A stretch of 64,000 nucleotides of DNA from Trichocoleus sp. (GCA_036702865.1 DATNQD010000054.1:62001-126000), one strand, 5' to 3'. Shown: positions 18,677 to 28,356, numbered from the stretch's first letter. The notes: generated by a model from the sequence alone, not told the origin. Numbers and translations are program-made.

Positions 18677-19635
18677 TGAGGTTGAACCACCAGCACCGAT
18701 TTTACAGGTCGCCCCACTGGATTGCCTTGCGCATCTACAGAACCAAAAACCGTTTTGCTCTGCCCATTTTCGCCCTGCACATACAACGAAGCAGAACCGC
18801 CGCCATCTAAATTCATTGCCTGGACAACTCCAAGCTGCTGCATAAACGCTGCTAAACCAGCAAGCGAGACACCAGAGCGATCGGGCGCATTGGGCTTTTG
18901 TGCCACCATCACTAGAACCACTGCTCCCTCAGCCGTCATCCCGATCGCAGAACGGGCTAAAGGTTGATTTGCGTTCACTGCATCTCGGATCACTACTCCC
19001 TGATCCAGCGCTAGAAATCCTTCTTGTTCCAGCGCGAGTTGCGGCAACAGCCGAGGTCCTGCCCCAGTCGCGTCAACCATTTTGCACCCTTCTGGTTGGG
19101 CTTCTTGATGCAGAGCAATGGCATATTGGGTCGCGTCGCCACACTGATAACGACGAAACTCAGAGCGATCGAGAATTTTGTCCAGATAAGGAGCCAAATT
19201 GGGGTTTTGCATGAGGCGATCGTTCTGGCGAGGATCAGCGACCCACTGCCCCTGCTGCATCACATAAGACGTGGATTTCAAGTTTTCTGGGTCAAAGAAC
19301 CCGGCGTTGATAACGGCAACTGCTCCGGTTTGCTTGGCAAAGTTCTCTAGCGTCTCCACCCCCTCTGCAACCACCGATCGAACGGTAAGGGGGCTTCCGG
19401 CTGGAACAGTGACAACATGAGCCGTACCTTGCTCTAGCGGATAGACCTGATATTGGAGGGGTTGGTTTGGCTGAGATAAGGCAGGCTGTTTTGGCTCAGG
19501 GACGGTAGCTTGAGAAATAGATTGAGAGGCAGATTGAGGCTTAGCAGGCTGTACAGGTTTTGCGAAGTACGTTACCCCAAACAACAGCCCTTCAATTCCA
19601 ATCACAAGTAGCCCAATGAACCACCAACGTTTCAT
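18673..19635 (-). CDS. Phosphodiester glycosidase family protein (NAGPA-like), membrane-anchored
   Basis: A 320-residue envelope protein. An N-terminal hydrophobic segment ('WWFIGLLVIGIEGLLFGVTY', residues 4-23) is a signal or anchor, followed by a Gln/Pro/Ser-rich linker (about 28-60). The rest is a phosphodiester glycosidase domain (PF09992 type) with 'AVINAGFFDPEN', 'TGAGPRLLP', 'RSAIGMTAEG' and 'AMNLDGGGSASLYV'. Family members cleave GlcNAc-phosphodiesters or act on exopolysaccharide. It presumably works in the periplasm; the substrate is unknown. Confidence 0.9.
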   Translation of the reverse strand: MKRWWFIGLLVIGIEGLLFGVTYFAKPVQPAKPQSASQSISQATVPEPKQPALSQPNQPLQYQVYPLEQGTAHVVTVPAGSPLTVRSVVAEGVETLENFAKQTGAVAVINAGFFDPENLKSTSYVMQQGQWVADPRQNDRLMQNPNLAPYLDKILDRSEFRRYQCGDATQYAIALHQEAQPEGCKMVDATGAGPRLLPQLALEQEGFLALDQGVVIRDAVNANQPLARSAIGMTAEGAVVLVMVAQKPNAPDRSGVSLAGLAAFMQQLGVVQAMNLDGGGSASLYVQGENGQSKTVFGSVDAQGNPVGRPVKSVLVVQPH

Positions 19636-19807
19636 TAGATCCCCTCTAGTGCCCAGAATTTAACTTAGTATCTTTAGGCAGAGAACTCTACACCTGTAGG
19701 CGAAGTTGATTAAACCTTTACGATCGCTCAAATTTGTCTTAGGAGGGAGGGGTATTTCTACGGAATATAGGATAAATAAAAGTGACAATCCTCACGTTCA
19801 TCTCGTT

Positions 19808-20029
19808 ATGTTCAACGTCATCGAAGCGATGGTTAGACCTCTAACCCTGAACACACAGGTATTGGAAGTTGCTTATGAGCTGTATCTGAAAGCTCCACAG
19901 TCTAGCAGCCCTGAGATTAGCCTTCAAGAACTTTCGCGCAAAACGGGAAGCAGCCTGCTCGAATGTCGTAATGCGATCGTTGAAGCTCATCGGGTTGGGC
20001 GATTCCCTAGCTGTAGTCTCTGTTCCTGA
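19808..20029 (+). CDS. Small conserved-type hypothetical protein
   Basis: 73 residues from the ATG at 19808. The protein is helical with mixed charge ('TQVLEVAYELYLKAP', 'ISLQELSRKTGSSLLECR') and ends in a Cys-rich tail 'SCSLCS'. The middle resembles a helix-turn-helix in outline, but I do not recognise the family. It starts 172 bp from the divergent glycosidase gene, leaving room for two promoters. Confidence 0.6.
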   Translation: MFNVIEAMVRPLTLNTQVLEVAYELYLKAPQSSSPEISLQELSRKTGSSLLECRNAIVEAHRVGRFPSCSLCS

Positions 20030-20373
20030 ATCTCTATTCCTGGCGCTCGTCCGGATCTCACCCATTTCTTGATATCTGACTTGATATCTGAACCCACAAC
20101 AACGCTCAGCAAAGCAAAAATTAGCAAATCGAAAATCATTCTTATACGGATCAGGCACTCAGCTCAGAGTAATAGGAAGTAAGGTTCTGTGCCGCTTCTA
20201 CGCTTGGGCGATCGAGGCTTGTTGAATTTGCCCTTCTTGAATGCATTGCTCCAGGCTAAGGCAGCAAACGTAGGGTAAAAATCTTTTCATCGTGCTTTCT
20301 ACCACCCACGACCGAACACCTGCTATTTCAGGATGCGGACAGAACGCAAATCCGGAGGAAGGTGAGGAAGACG
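20030..20373. other. Intergenic region
   Basis: 344 bp with no supported gene. It contains a 12-bp tandem duplication near its start. Confidence 0.6.
20068..20091. repeat. 12-bp perfect tandem duplication
   Basis: CTTGATATCTGA occurs at 20068-20079 and 20080-20091. Confidence 0.9.
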
Positions 20374-22392
20374 ATGGCTAACGATCGCTGGGATGATCAA
20401 GAGCAGGATGAGGCTGAACGGAGTGCATTCTTGGCCGAACCAGGACAAGTCAGTGGAGACAGTATCTCCCTTCATTTAATGGCTCAAGAATCGCTTCAGC
20501 CTCAGGAAAATCAAGCAAACTCCTGGTATTGGCTGCAGTTTGGCTTGGGAACGTGCGGCGCATTGGGTGGCATTGTCACCGTTGCTTTTCTTTGGCTGGC
20601 TGCCCTACCCCCGGCGACCGACTGCCAAAAGATTTCCTCGTTCTCGCCTGATATTGAGCGGCTCCAATGTGCTCAACAAGCTGCCCAATCTGGCAAAGTT
20701 ACTGATTTAGTCGCAGGGTTAAAGCTGGTTGCAGGGTGGTCAGCTGATCATCCGCTTTATCCTCAGGCAAGGCGATGGATGGCAGCTTGGTCTGAGTCAC
20801 TGTTGGCAGCTGCGCGGCAAAAACAGACTCAGAATGACTTGCAGGGCGCGATCGAGCTTGTGCGACAGATCCCGCAGTCCAGCCCAGTTCATGCAGATGG
20901 GCAAGCTCAGATTAAAAAGTGGCAGGTGCAGCAGCAAGCCAGTGCAGAAATTTATGCCAAGGCACAGCAAGCGATTCAGCAAGCAGACTGGGAAACAGCA
21001 TCACAGCAAATTATTCGGTTGGGGGAGTTAGCAAACACCAGCTTGCAACAGGTGAATGCGCTATCGCAGCAGGTTCTAGCCGAAAAGGCAGCTCGTCGGC
21101 TACTGGCTCAGGCAAAAGCAGCAACCGAAACCGGAAATCCCGCAGGCTTGAAAGGGGCGATCGGTCTGGCAAATCAAATCGATCCCAAAACCTATGCCTG
21201 GGCAGAGGCAAAATCTCATTTGCAGCAGTGGAGCGAAACCTTACTTCAGGTGGGCTTTAAGCAATGGCAGGCAAAACGTTTAGACGAAGCGATCGATCTG
21301 GCAAAGGGGATTTCTCCGCATTCAACGCTCGTTGCTGAATCGCAAAACCTGATTAAGCTCAGTCAGGCACGACAGCAAGCCGTAACCAGTTTAAGAACCT
21401 GGCAGGTTTCACCGGGGGATATTTTGCGTCTCACCGAAGCGATTGCGGCTGCCCGTCAAATAGCGCCCTCCAGCCGTTTTTATGGGCAAGCGCAGGATAG
21501 CCTCAAGAGTTGGGAAGCGCAGCTACAAGATGTGATCCAGCTGCAATATGCTCAGATGTTTGCCAGCTTGGCACAGCACTCTAGCCTTGAAGTTGCCATT
21601 ACTCAGGCAAAACAAATTCCGATCGATCGGACTCGCCGCCTCCAGGCACAAACCCTCGTCGCACACTGGACAGGAGAAGTCGAGCGGATCGAAGATCGCC
21701 CCATCCTAGCCACTGCTCAAAAGTTAGCGCAGCCCGAAACCATCTCTGCTCTAAAAGCCGCGATTGCTGCTGCCAGTCAAATTCCAGTTGGACGAATGCT
21801 CCGAACAACAGCCCAGGAGTTAGTTGAAAACTGGACTACAAGAATTGGAGTGCTCGAAGATCAGCCAATTTTAACGCTGGCGCAGAACCAGGCAGATCAG
21901 GGTAATTTAAGGCAAGCGATCGGGACGATCGGAGCAATCCAGCCTAATCGTCCTCTATATCAGCAAGCTCAGGCTGCCATTCTCAGCTGGCAAGAAGAAC
22001 TGTGGCGCATTGAAAACCCCACCCCACCTAGAGCCTCAGCTCCGATCGCTGCTGAACCTTTTTCCGCTAACCCGACGCCAGAACCAATCCCTCCGCGCTG
22101 GGTTGAAGACGCACCAACATTACCCGCTCCATCTGAACCCAGTGTCCCCAATCCAAGTAACTATCCTGAACCCTTTACTGCCCCTTCTCCTGCCTCCTCT
22201 CCCCAGCCCGCTTCACTAAGTCAATCTCCTGTCGTTGTGCCCACCTTACCTGTGCCAGCATCCGAAATAACTCCATTGCCACAGCCTGCACCAGAGGTAC
22301 AAAACCCATCACCACCGATCGAGGAGCCCCCCCCGGAAGCGTCGTTTCAGTCTGCTACACCTAAACCACCCGTACCCATGATCGATCGCTAA
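20374..22392 (+). CDS. Membrane-anchored alanine/glutamine-rich helical-repeat protein with proline-rich tail
   Basis: 672 residues from the ATG at 20374, which follows GAGGAAG; an in-frame GTG 12 bp upstream is less likely. One hydrophobic segment ('LGTCGALGGIVTVAFLWLAA', about 55-74) follows an acidic cytoplasmic N-terminus. Residues 90-550 are Ala/Gln-rich helices repeating about every 60-75 residues. Each repeat ends in a motif like A-x-QI-P-x(6-9)-AQ-x-L-x3-W, as in 'IAAARQIAPSSRFYGQAQ' and 'AIAAASQIPVGRMLRTTAQ'. This suggests a TPR-like solenoid. The last 120 residues are Pro/Ser/Glu-rich and likely disordered. No catalytic motif is seen; a scaffold role is inference. Confidence 0.85.
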   Translation: MANDRWDDQEQDEAERSAFLAEPGQVSGDSISLHLMAQESLQPQENQANSWYWLQFGLGTCGALGGIVTVAFLWLAALPPATDCQKISSFSPDIERLQCAQQAAQSGKVTDLVAGLKLVAGWSADHPLYPQARRWMAAWSESLLAAARQKQTQNDLQGAIELVRQIPQSSPVHADGQAQIKKWQVQQQASAEIYAKAQQAIQQADWETASQQIIRLGELANTSLQQVNALSQQVLAEKAARRLLAQAKAATETGNPAGLKGAIGLANQIDPKTYAWAEAKSHLQQWSETLLQVGFKQWQAKRLDEAIDLAKGISPHSTLVAESQNLIKLSQARQQAVTSLRTWQVSPGDILRLTEAIAAARQIAPSSRFYGQAQDSLKSWEAQLQDVIQLQYAQMFASLAQHSSLEVAITQAKQIPIDRTRRLQAQTLVAHWTGEVERIEDRPILATAQKLAQPETISALKAAIAAASQIPVGRMLRTTAQELVENWTTRIGVLEDQPILTLAQNQADQGNLRQAIGTIGAIQPNRPLYQQAQAAILSWQEELWRIENPTPPRASAPIAAEPFSANPTPEPIPPRWVEDAPTLPAPSEPSVPNPSNYPEPFTAPSPASSPQPASLSQSPVVVPTLPVPASEITPLPQPAPEVQNPSPPIEEPPPEASFQSATPKPPVPMIDR

Positions 22393-22612
22393 CGGAATCG
22401 CCGATTTCGCTTATTCACTGATTAGCCCCGGCAAAAGTGAGGCAATTTCCAGCCAACGAACGACTTATGAGAGGCAATTTGGTAATGATGCGATCGGTTT
22501 TGCCTTTGCTCCTGTCTCCTACTTCGCTGCTCATCGACAACTTCTAAGGTAGGATTTCATCATCTGTTATTTCCGTTTGCACTCCAGCACTCGCCCGATT
22601 GATGCATCTCTT

Positions 22613-23062
22613 ATGGAACCAGTGACAGAGCGGCTGATCTTAGTTGTTGAAGAAAATCCTGATCATGCTCAACTGATTCAAGCAATACTACAAGCTGATG
22701 AAGAACCGCATCAACTGATGATAGTGGCGGATGAAACAGAGGCGATCGAGTTTTTGCAGGGTCATGGCAAGTACAGCAACGCGAGCCGACCCGATTTAAT
22801 CTTGCTGAACTTAAACAGAGCTGAAACTTCATCAAGCCTGAAGGAACAAAAGATTTTGGCAGATATAAAAGCAAACCCTCAGCTAAGAAGAATCCCGATT
22901 ATTGTTTTAACAACGTCAGACGATGAAGCTGATATTTTTAGCAGCTATGCGCTACAGGGAAATTGTTATGTGATCAAGTCTACTGACCTGAATCAGCTTT
23001 CTGCCTTGATCAAACGCATTAAAGCCTTTTGGTTGGGAATTGTGACTTTGCCACTAGAGTAG
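22613..23062 (+). CDS. Receiver-domain protein of Rcp1 type lacking the phosphoacceptor aspartate
   Basis: 149 residues from the ATG at 22613, aligning end to end with the Rcp1 protein encoded at 25850-26308. The acidic pocket reads 'VVEENPDHAQ' (E13, E14) in place of E-D. The position of the phosphoacceptor Asp is Asn66 ('LILLNLN', codon AAC at 22808) in place of 'LILLDLN'. The conserved Thr ('IVLTTS') and Lys ('YVIKS') are kept. It should fold as a receiver but not accept phosphate at the usual site. It lies 521 bp upstream of the phytochrome gene on the same strand. An ATG 36 bp upstream would add twelve residues. Confidence 0.88.
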   Translation: MEPVTERLILVVEENPDHAQLIQAILQADEEPHQLMIVADETEAIEFLQGHGKYSNASRPDLILLNLNRAETSSSLKEQKILADIKANPQLRRIPIIVLTTSDDEADIFSSYALQGNCYVIKSTDLNQLSALIKRIKAFWLGIVTLPLE

Positions 23063-23583
23063 CGATGACAGCGATCGACGGTTTGTTTAGATGGATTGAA
23101 CTTTTATGTTTTGGAGTAAACTTTTAATTTGTTTCGTGGATTAAAAGACACTTCTTTATAAAACTTCTAGTGACTTTCACGATTCTATTCAGTTGTCAAT
23201 CGATGTTCTGCGATATGCTGCTGATGGAAGTCAAGTAAGGAAAATGAGTACGATTGGGTTCCAGGAAGCTGAGTTCTAAGAACGATTAAGAATTGGTTGG
23301 TGCACAATTTTTTTGTTCTATCGGTTAATTCTGCCAGCAAATACCGCTCGTTCTTCGCTTCATCGCTTTTGTAGAAGTCACCTGTAATAGAACTCGATCG
23401 ACATCGACTAGCACAATTAAGAATAAATTTGGATCAACTCAATGGTTCGTATCAAACGGATTGGTTCAATCCGCAAGGTAGCTGTTGAGTGGGATTCGTT
23501 TTGGTCTTTTCAGGCTGATCCAAAATATTGAGCCTGACAGCAATGAGTTTTCTTGAAATTTTTTGAATTTGTGGAGGATATCT
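23063..23583. other. Intergenic region upstream of the phytochrome gene
   Basis: 521 bp without a supported gene. It probably holds the promoter of the phytochrome operon. A GGAGGA ribosome-binding site at 23573-23578 serves the next gene. Confidence 0.6.
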
Positions 23584-25896
23584 ATGACAGGCATGAATTT
23601 AGCAACGTCAGACGTCAATCTAACCAGCTTAAAACAGCCCCCAATTCATGTCCTAACGCAAATTCAACCTCACGGTATTCTGCTGGTTTTACAAGAGCCA
23701 GACTTCACAATTCTTCAAGCCAGTCGTAATACATCAACCGCATTTGGGCTGCCACCAGAACAGGTTTTAGGCAAAACACTCGATGATATTTTGGACTCCT
23801 TTCAGGTCGATCGCTTCCGATCTTGGCTGTCCAGCGACAATCTAGAGTTTATCAATCCAACTCAGATCTGGGTGAAGCGAGGCAGCGGAGATGATTATTT
23901 GGTCTTTGATGCTGTATTTCACCGCAGCGCTGATGGATTTTTAGTGCTGGAATTAGAGCCTGCTCTCACTCAGGAAAATATTCCATTTCTTAGCTTTTAT
24001 CACCTTGCTAGAGCCTCGATCAACCAAATTGAATCGACCTCAAATCTACGAGATTTCTGTCAAATTATTGTGCGAGAAGTGCGAAATGTGACAGGGTTCG
24101 ATCGCGTCATGCTCTACAAATTTGACGACGATGGACATGGCGAAGTGGTCGCTGAAGAAAAACTAGAAGAGATGGAAGCTTATCTGGGGCTGCATTTCCC
24201 AGAGTCAGATATTCCTCAGCCTGCCCGAAAGATGTTTCTCTCCAACTGGATTCGCGTCATTCCAGATTCCCAGGCAGAACCCGTTGCCCTCTATCCTGCC
24301 CATAACCCTGTCACCCATCAGCCAACCGACCTCACCCTTTCCATTCTGCGGAGTCCTTTTTCCTGCCATCTGGAATATCTACACAACATGGGTGTCGGCG
24401 CATCCTTAACAATTTCGCTGATGAAGGATCAGAAGTTGTGGGGCTTAATTGCCTGCCACCATCGCACGCCCAAATATGTTTCCTATCAGTTGCGGAAAGC
24501 CTGCGAGTTTTTGGGTCGTGTCATTTTTGCTGAAATCTCCAATTATGAAGACGCAGCCGATCATCACTCTCGCTTGAAGCTGGCAACGGTGCAGTCTACC
24601 CTTTTTGACTTAATGGCGCAGGAAGACAACTTCATTGATGCGCTAACGCAACACGAACCCAATTTGCTGGATCTCGTTGATGCTAAAGGTGCGGCAATTT
24701 GCTTTAGTGGTCATTGGACAACGATCGGACATACACCGCCTGAAGATGAATTGAACTATCTAGTTCAGTGGCTAGCGAAAAATGTTGATGAGGAAGTGTT
24801 TTACACTAATTCGCTGCCGCTGGTTTACTCAGATGCCGAGCGATTTAAGGATGTTGCAAGCGGACTACTGGCAATCCCAATTTCCAAACGGAGTTATGTG
24901 CTGTGGTTCCGTCCAGAGGTGCTCCAAACTGTGAATTGGGGCGGTAATCCAAACCAGGCTTATGAACTCAAGGAGTTTGATGGCAATATGCGGCTCTGCC
25001 CGCGTAAGTCCTTTGAGCTGTGGAAAGAAACAGTCCGGCTCAAGTCGCTGCCCTGGAAACCGATCGAGATTCATGCCACGCTGGAACTGCGAAAAGCGAT
25101 CGTCAATATCGTGCTGCGACAGGCAGAAGAATTGGCGTTATTAGCGCAAGATTTGGAACGCTCTAATGCCGAACTGAAGAAATTTGCCTATGTTGCTTCT
25201 CATGACCTGCAAGAGCCGCTGAATCAGGTGGCAAACTATGTGCAGTTGCTCGAGATGCGCTATCACAGCGAACTGGATCAAGATGCAGTTGAGTTTATTG
25301 ACTTTGCAGTTGAGGGCGTGAGCCTGATGCAGACCTTAATTGACGATGTGCTGGCATATTCTAAGGTCGATCTGAAAGGCATCGAATGGGAGCTGACTAG
25401 CGTTGAAGTGGCGATGAACCAGGCACTTAATAACTTGCGGGGACGCATTGCTGAAACTGAGGCTGTCATTACCTCCGATCCACTCCCAACGATCGTCGCG
25501 GATGGGACGCAACTGATGCAGATCTTCCAAAACCTGATCGGCAATGCAATTAAATTCCGCAAGAAAGAGGAAGCGCCTCAAATTCACGTCAGCGTTCAGC
25601 GGCAGGAAGAAGCATGGCTTTTCTCCATTCAAGACAACGGCATTGGGATTGATCCGCAGTTTGGCGATCGGATCTTTGTGATATTCCAGCGGCTACATAC
25701 TCGCGATGAATATGCTGGTTCTGGAGTTGGGTTGGCGATTTGTAAAAAGATTGCTGAGTGCCATCGAGGACGAATTTGGGTTGAATCTGAATTGGGTAAA
25801 GGATCAACCTTCTATTTCACCATTCCGGTTGGAGGACGCGATCGACATCATGCTAATGGACGCAAGAAACAAAACCATCTTGTTGATCGAAGATAA
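23584..25896 (+). CDS. Cph1-type phytochrome histidine kinase
   Basis: A 770-residue red/far-red photoreceptor kinase, starting at the ATG at 23584 behind GGAGGA. Domain order: PAS (about 20-125), GAF (about 140-310), PHY (about 325-500), HisKA with 'FAYVASHDLQEPLNQV', and HATPase with 'NLIGNAIKF', 'DNGIGIDPQFGDRIF' and 'GSGVGLAICKKI'. The GAF has the Asp-Ile-Pro motif in 'FPESDIPQPAR' (D209) and the bilin-binding Cys-His pair C261-H262 in 'ILRSPFSCHLEYLHNMGV'. These match Asp207 and Cys259 of Synechocystis Cph1, so phycocyanobilin attachment is likely. Like other Rcp1-paired phytochromes it has no receiver of its own. The gene overlaps rcp1 by 47 bp. Confidence 0.95.
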   Translation: MTGMNLATSDVNLTSLKQPPIHVLTQIQPHGILLVLQEPDFTILQASRNTSTAFGLPPEQVLGKTLDDILDSFQVDRFRSWLSSDNLEFINPTQIWVKRGSGDDYLVFDAVFHRSADGFLVLELEPALTQENIPFLSFYHLARASINQIESTSNLRDFCQIIVREVRNVTGFDRVMLYKFDDDGHGEVVAEEKLEEMEAYLGLHFPESDIPQPARKMFLSNWIRVIPDSQAEPVALYPAHNPVTHQPTDLTLSILRSPFSCHLEYLHNMGVGASLTISLMKDQKLWGLIACHHRTPKYVSYQLRKACEFLGRVIFAEISNYEDAADHHSRLKLATVQSTLFDLMAQEDNFIDALTQHEPNLLDLVDAKGAAICFSGHWTTIGHTPPEDELNYLVQWLAKNVDEEVFYTNSLPLVYSDAERFKDVASGLLAIPISKRSYVLWFRPEVLQTVNWGGNPNQAYELKEFDGNMRLCPRKSFELWKETVRLKSLPWKPIEIHATLELRKAIVNIVLRQAEELALLAQDLERSNAELKKFAYVASHDLQEPLNQVANYVQLLEMRYHSELDQDAVEFIDFAVEGVSLMQTLIDDVLAYSKVDLKGIEWELTSVEVAMNQALNNLRGRIAETEAVITSDPLPTIVADGTQLMQIFQNLIGNAIKFRKKEEAPQIHVSVQRQEEAWLFSIQDNGIGIDPQFGDRIFVIFQRLHTRDEYAGSGVGLAICKKIAECHRGRIWVESELGKGSTFYFTIPVGGRDRHHANGRKKQNHLVDRR

Positions 25897-26308
25897 TCGT
25901 GCGGATATTCGTTTGATCCAGGAAGCTCTCAAAAGTACGGCGGCTCAATGCCAGGTTGCAGTTGTTAGAGACGGCATGGAGGCGATGTCTTATCTACGGC
26001 AGGGTGAAGATTTTGTGGATGCAGTGCGTCCTGATCTCATCCTGCTCGATCTCAATCTGCCCAAAAAAGATGGGCGGGAAGTGCTGGCAGAAATCAAAAG
26101 TGATCCGGCATTGCAGCATATCCCAATCATTGTGCTGACAACCTCACGCAATGAAGAGGATATCTTCAAAAGCTACGATCTCCATGCGAATTGCTACATC
26201 TCCAAATCACGCAATCTATCTCAACTGTTTGAAATTGTGCGGGGGATTCAGGAATTTTGGTTAGAGACAGCTACACTACCGTCCAGCGGGGCAGCAACCC
26301 CAGCTTAA
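25850..26308 (+). CDS. rcp1: Phytochrome response regulator Rcp1-like, single receiver domain
   Basis: A 152-residue stand-alone receiver, the expected phosphate acceptor for the upstream phytochrome. Acidic pocket 'LLIEDNRADIRL', phosphoacceptor D67 in 'LILLDLNLPKKDG', Thr in 'IVLTTSRNEED' and Lys in 'YISKSRNL' are all intact, in contrast with the Asn-containing relative at 22613. The C-terminus keeps the 'FWLETATLP' end typical of Rcp1. The start at 25850 lies inside the 3' end of the phytochrome gene, 14 bp after GGAGG; an ATG at 25856 is a possible alternative. The next kinase gene overlaps its 3' end by 52 bp. Confidence 0.94.
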   Translation: MLMDARNKTILLIEDNRADIRLIQEALKSTAAQCQVAVVRDGMEAMSYLRQGEDFVDAVRPDLILLDLNLPKKDGREVLAEIKSDPALQHIPIIVLTTSRNEEDIFKSYDLHANCYISKSRNLSQLFEIVRGIQEFWLETATLPSSGAATPA

Positions 26309-28356
26309 ATTTGTTGCTTGTTGAGGATAACCTGGCAGAAGCGCGGCTCTTGAAGGAGTTTCTGAAAGGCACGTTGTTCAATCAAGTTACATTGACCCAC
26401 ACCAAGCGATTAAGCGAGGCGATCGATCAGCTCAAAAGAGCTCCGTTTCATCTCATCTTGCTCGACCTGACCTTACCCGACAGCTATGGTTTAGCATCAC
26501 TGGATACACTGCTAAAAGCGGCTCCACATCTGCCGATCGTCGTTTTAACGAATACGAACGATGATGAACTAGCAGTCGAAGCGGTGCGGCATGGGGCACA
26601 GGATTATTTGGTCAAACGGCAAATGGATCAGGAAATCTTGGTGCGATCGGTGCGTTATGCGATCGAACGAAAACAAACAGCCGAAGCTCTGAGAGAAGCC
26701 AACGAAATTTTAGAACTGCGGGTTCAGGAACGCACCATTGCCCTAAAACAAGCGAATGATCTTTTACAGCAAGAGGTGATCTGGCGGCAGCAGATTCAAG
26801 AGCGGCTGGAACTGGCACAACAGGCAGGTAAAATTGGCACCTTTGAGTGGAACGTTCGATCGAATCAGGTCACTTGGTCGGCGGAACTGGAAGCGCTGTA
26901 TGGGTTAGCACCCGGTAGTTTTCACAACTGCTATGAAGCTTGGATCCAAACCCTCCATCCAGACGATCGGGCAAGGATTGAGCAGGAATTCTGGCAGGCA
27001 ATTGAGGCTTGTCAGGGCATTGATACTGAATTTCGAATTTTTTGGAAGAACGGCGAAAGTCGCTGGATTGCGGTTAAAAGTAGCCTGTTTCACGATCAGA
27101 CCACGGGCAAAGCAATGCGAATGATCGGGATCCATATGGATATCACCGAGAAAAAGCAGCTTGAAGCACAGTTTCTCCGGGCACAGCGTTTAGAAAGTTT
27201 AGGCACGCTGGCAAGCGGCATTGCTCATGATCTCAACAATATCTTGACCCCAATTCTGGTCGGCGTGCAGCTATTACCGCTGAAGTTTCCTAACCTGAAT
27301 GATCACACAAGGCAGTTGCTCAAAACGATCGAAGGCAGTGCTCAACGAGGAGCAGATCTGGTTAAGCAAATTCTGTCTTTTGCGCGGGGGGTTGAGGGCA
27401 ATCGCGTTTATTTGCAGATCCAGCATCTTTTAACTGAAATCAGGCGAATTATTGAGCAGACTTTACCGAAGTCGATCGATATTGAAACAAACATTCCGCT
27501 TGATCTCTGGACAATTCACGGTGATGCTACCCAGCTGCATCAGGTCTTTATGAACCTTTGCGTCAATGCGCGAGATGCAATGCCTCAGGGCGGCTCTTTA
27601 TCAGTTGAGGCAGAGAATACCACGGTCGATGATCAGTATGCCCGGATGCACTTGGATGCGGCAGTCGGTTCATACGTAGTAATTACAGTTACAGATACAG
27701 GAATGGGAATTCCGGCTCAGATCATTCATCGCATTTTTGATCCCTTTTTCACCACAAAAGAATTTGGTAAAGGAACTGGATTAGGGCTGTCTGCGGTATT
27801 AGGAATTGTCAGAAGTCATGGTGGTTTTGTTGATGTGATCAGCCATGAAAATCAAGGTAGCCAGTTTAAAGTTTATTTACCTGCTCATGAATCAAGCGTT
27901 ATTCAGAACAAACAAGATGAAGTCCTGCTTTTAGGACAACAGGAATTGATTTTGATTGTCGACGACGAAGCAATGATTCGAGACACAGTGCGATCGACAT
28001 TGGAAACCTATCAGTATCAGGTTTTAACTGCCAGTGACGGACTCGAAGCGATCGCGCTGATGGCTGAACATAAAAACAAAATTCGCGGGGTTCTGCTCGA
28101 TTTAATGATGCCTGTCATGGATGGTGTCGCAACGATTCCGCTATTACGTCAATTTAGCCCTAATGTTTATGTCGTGGCAATGAGCGGTGTGAATGTAACT
28201 GAAACAGTTGCCCAGTCTGAGCATCTCGGTTGCCAAGATTTTCTCTCCAAACCGTTCACCACTAAAGAACTTTTGCAGGTTTTGCATCAAGGCTTAACAG
28301 CAGCAAGACCCGTTGATTCTCCTACCGCTATCCTTTCCACCTTGAAGTCTTTTTAG
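26257..28356 (+). CDS. Hybrid sensor kinase: receiver-PAS-HisKA-HATPase-receiver
   Basis: About 699 residues, no membrane segment. An N-terminal receiver (about 15-135) has phosphoacceptor D70 in 'LILLDLTLPD'. A coiled coil (about 138-185) and a PAS fold with PAC end ('MIGIHMDITEKK', about 185-300) follow. Then come HisKA with H324 in 'GIAHDLNNIL', HATPase with 'DTGMGIPAQIIHRIFDPFF' and 'GTGLGLSAV', and a second receiver with 'VLLDLMMPVMDG'. The start is uncertain: TTG at 26257 lies inside rcp1, and further TTG codons at 26311 and 26314 just after the rcp1 stop are possible. The overlap implies coupling to phytochrome and Rcp1. The 3' end overlaps the convergent cryptochrome gene by 29 bp. 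Confidence 0.9.
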   Translation: MVRDSYTTVQRGSNPSLNLLLVEDNLAEARLLKEFLKGTLFNQVTLTHTKRLSEAIDQLKRAPFHLILLDLTLPDSYGLASLDTLLKAAPHLPIVVLTNTNDDELAVEAVRHGAQDYLVKRQMDQEILVRSVRYAIERKQTAEALREANEILELRVQERTIALKQANDLLQQEVIWRQQIQERLELAQQAGKIGTFEWNVRSNQVTWSAELEALYGLAPGSFHNCYEAWIQTLHPDDRARIEQEFWQAIEACQGIDTEFRIFWKNGESRWIAVKSSLFHDQTTGKAMRMIGIHMDITEKKQLEAQFLRAQRLESLGTLASGIAHDLNNILTPILVGVQLLPLKFPNLNDHTRQLLKTIEGSAQRGADLVKQILSFARGVEGNRVYLQIQHLLTEIRRIIEQTLPKSIDIETNIPLDLWTIHGDATQLHQVFMNLCVNARDAMPQGGSLSVEAENTTVDDQYARMHLDAAVGSYVVITVTDTGMGIPAQIIHRIFDPFFTTKEFGKGTGLGLSAVLGIVRSHGGFVDVISHENQGSQFKVYLPAHESSVIQNKQDEVLLLGQQELILIVDDEAMIRDTVRSTLETYQYQVLTASDGLEAIALMAEHKNKIRGVLLDLMMPVMDGVATIPLLRQFSPNVYVVAMSGVNVTETVAQSEHLGCQDFLSKPFTTKELLQVLHQGLTAARPVDSPTAILSTLKSF

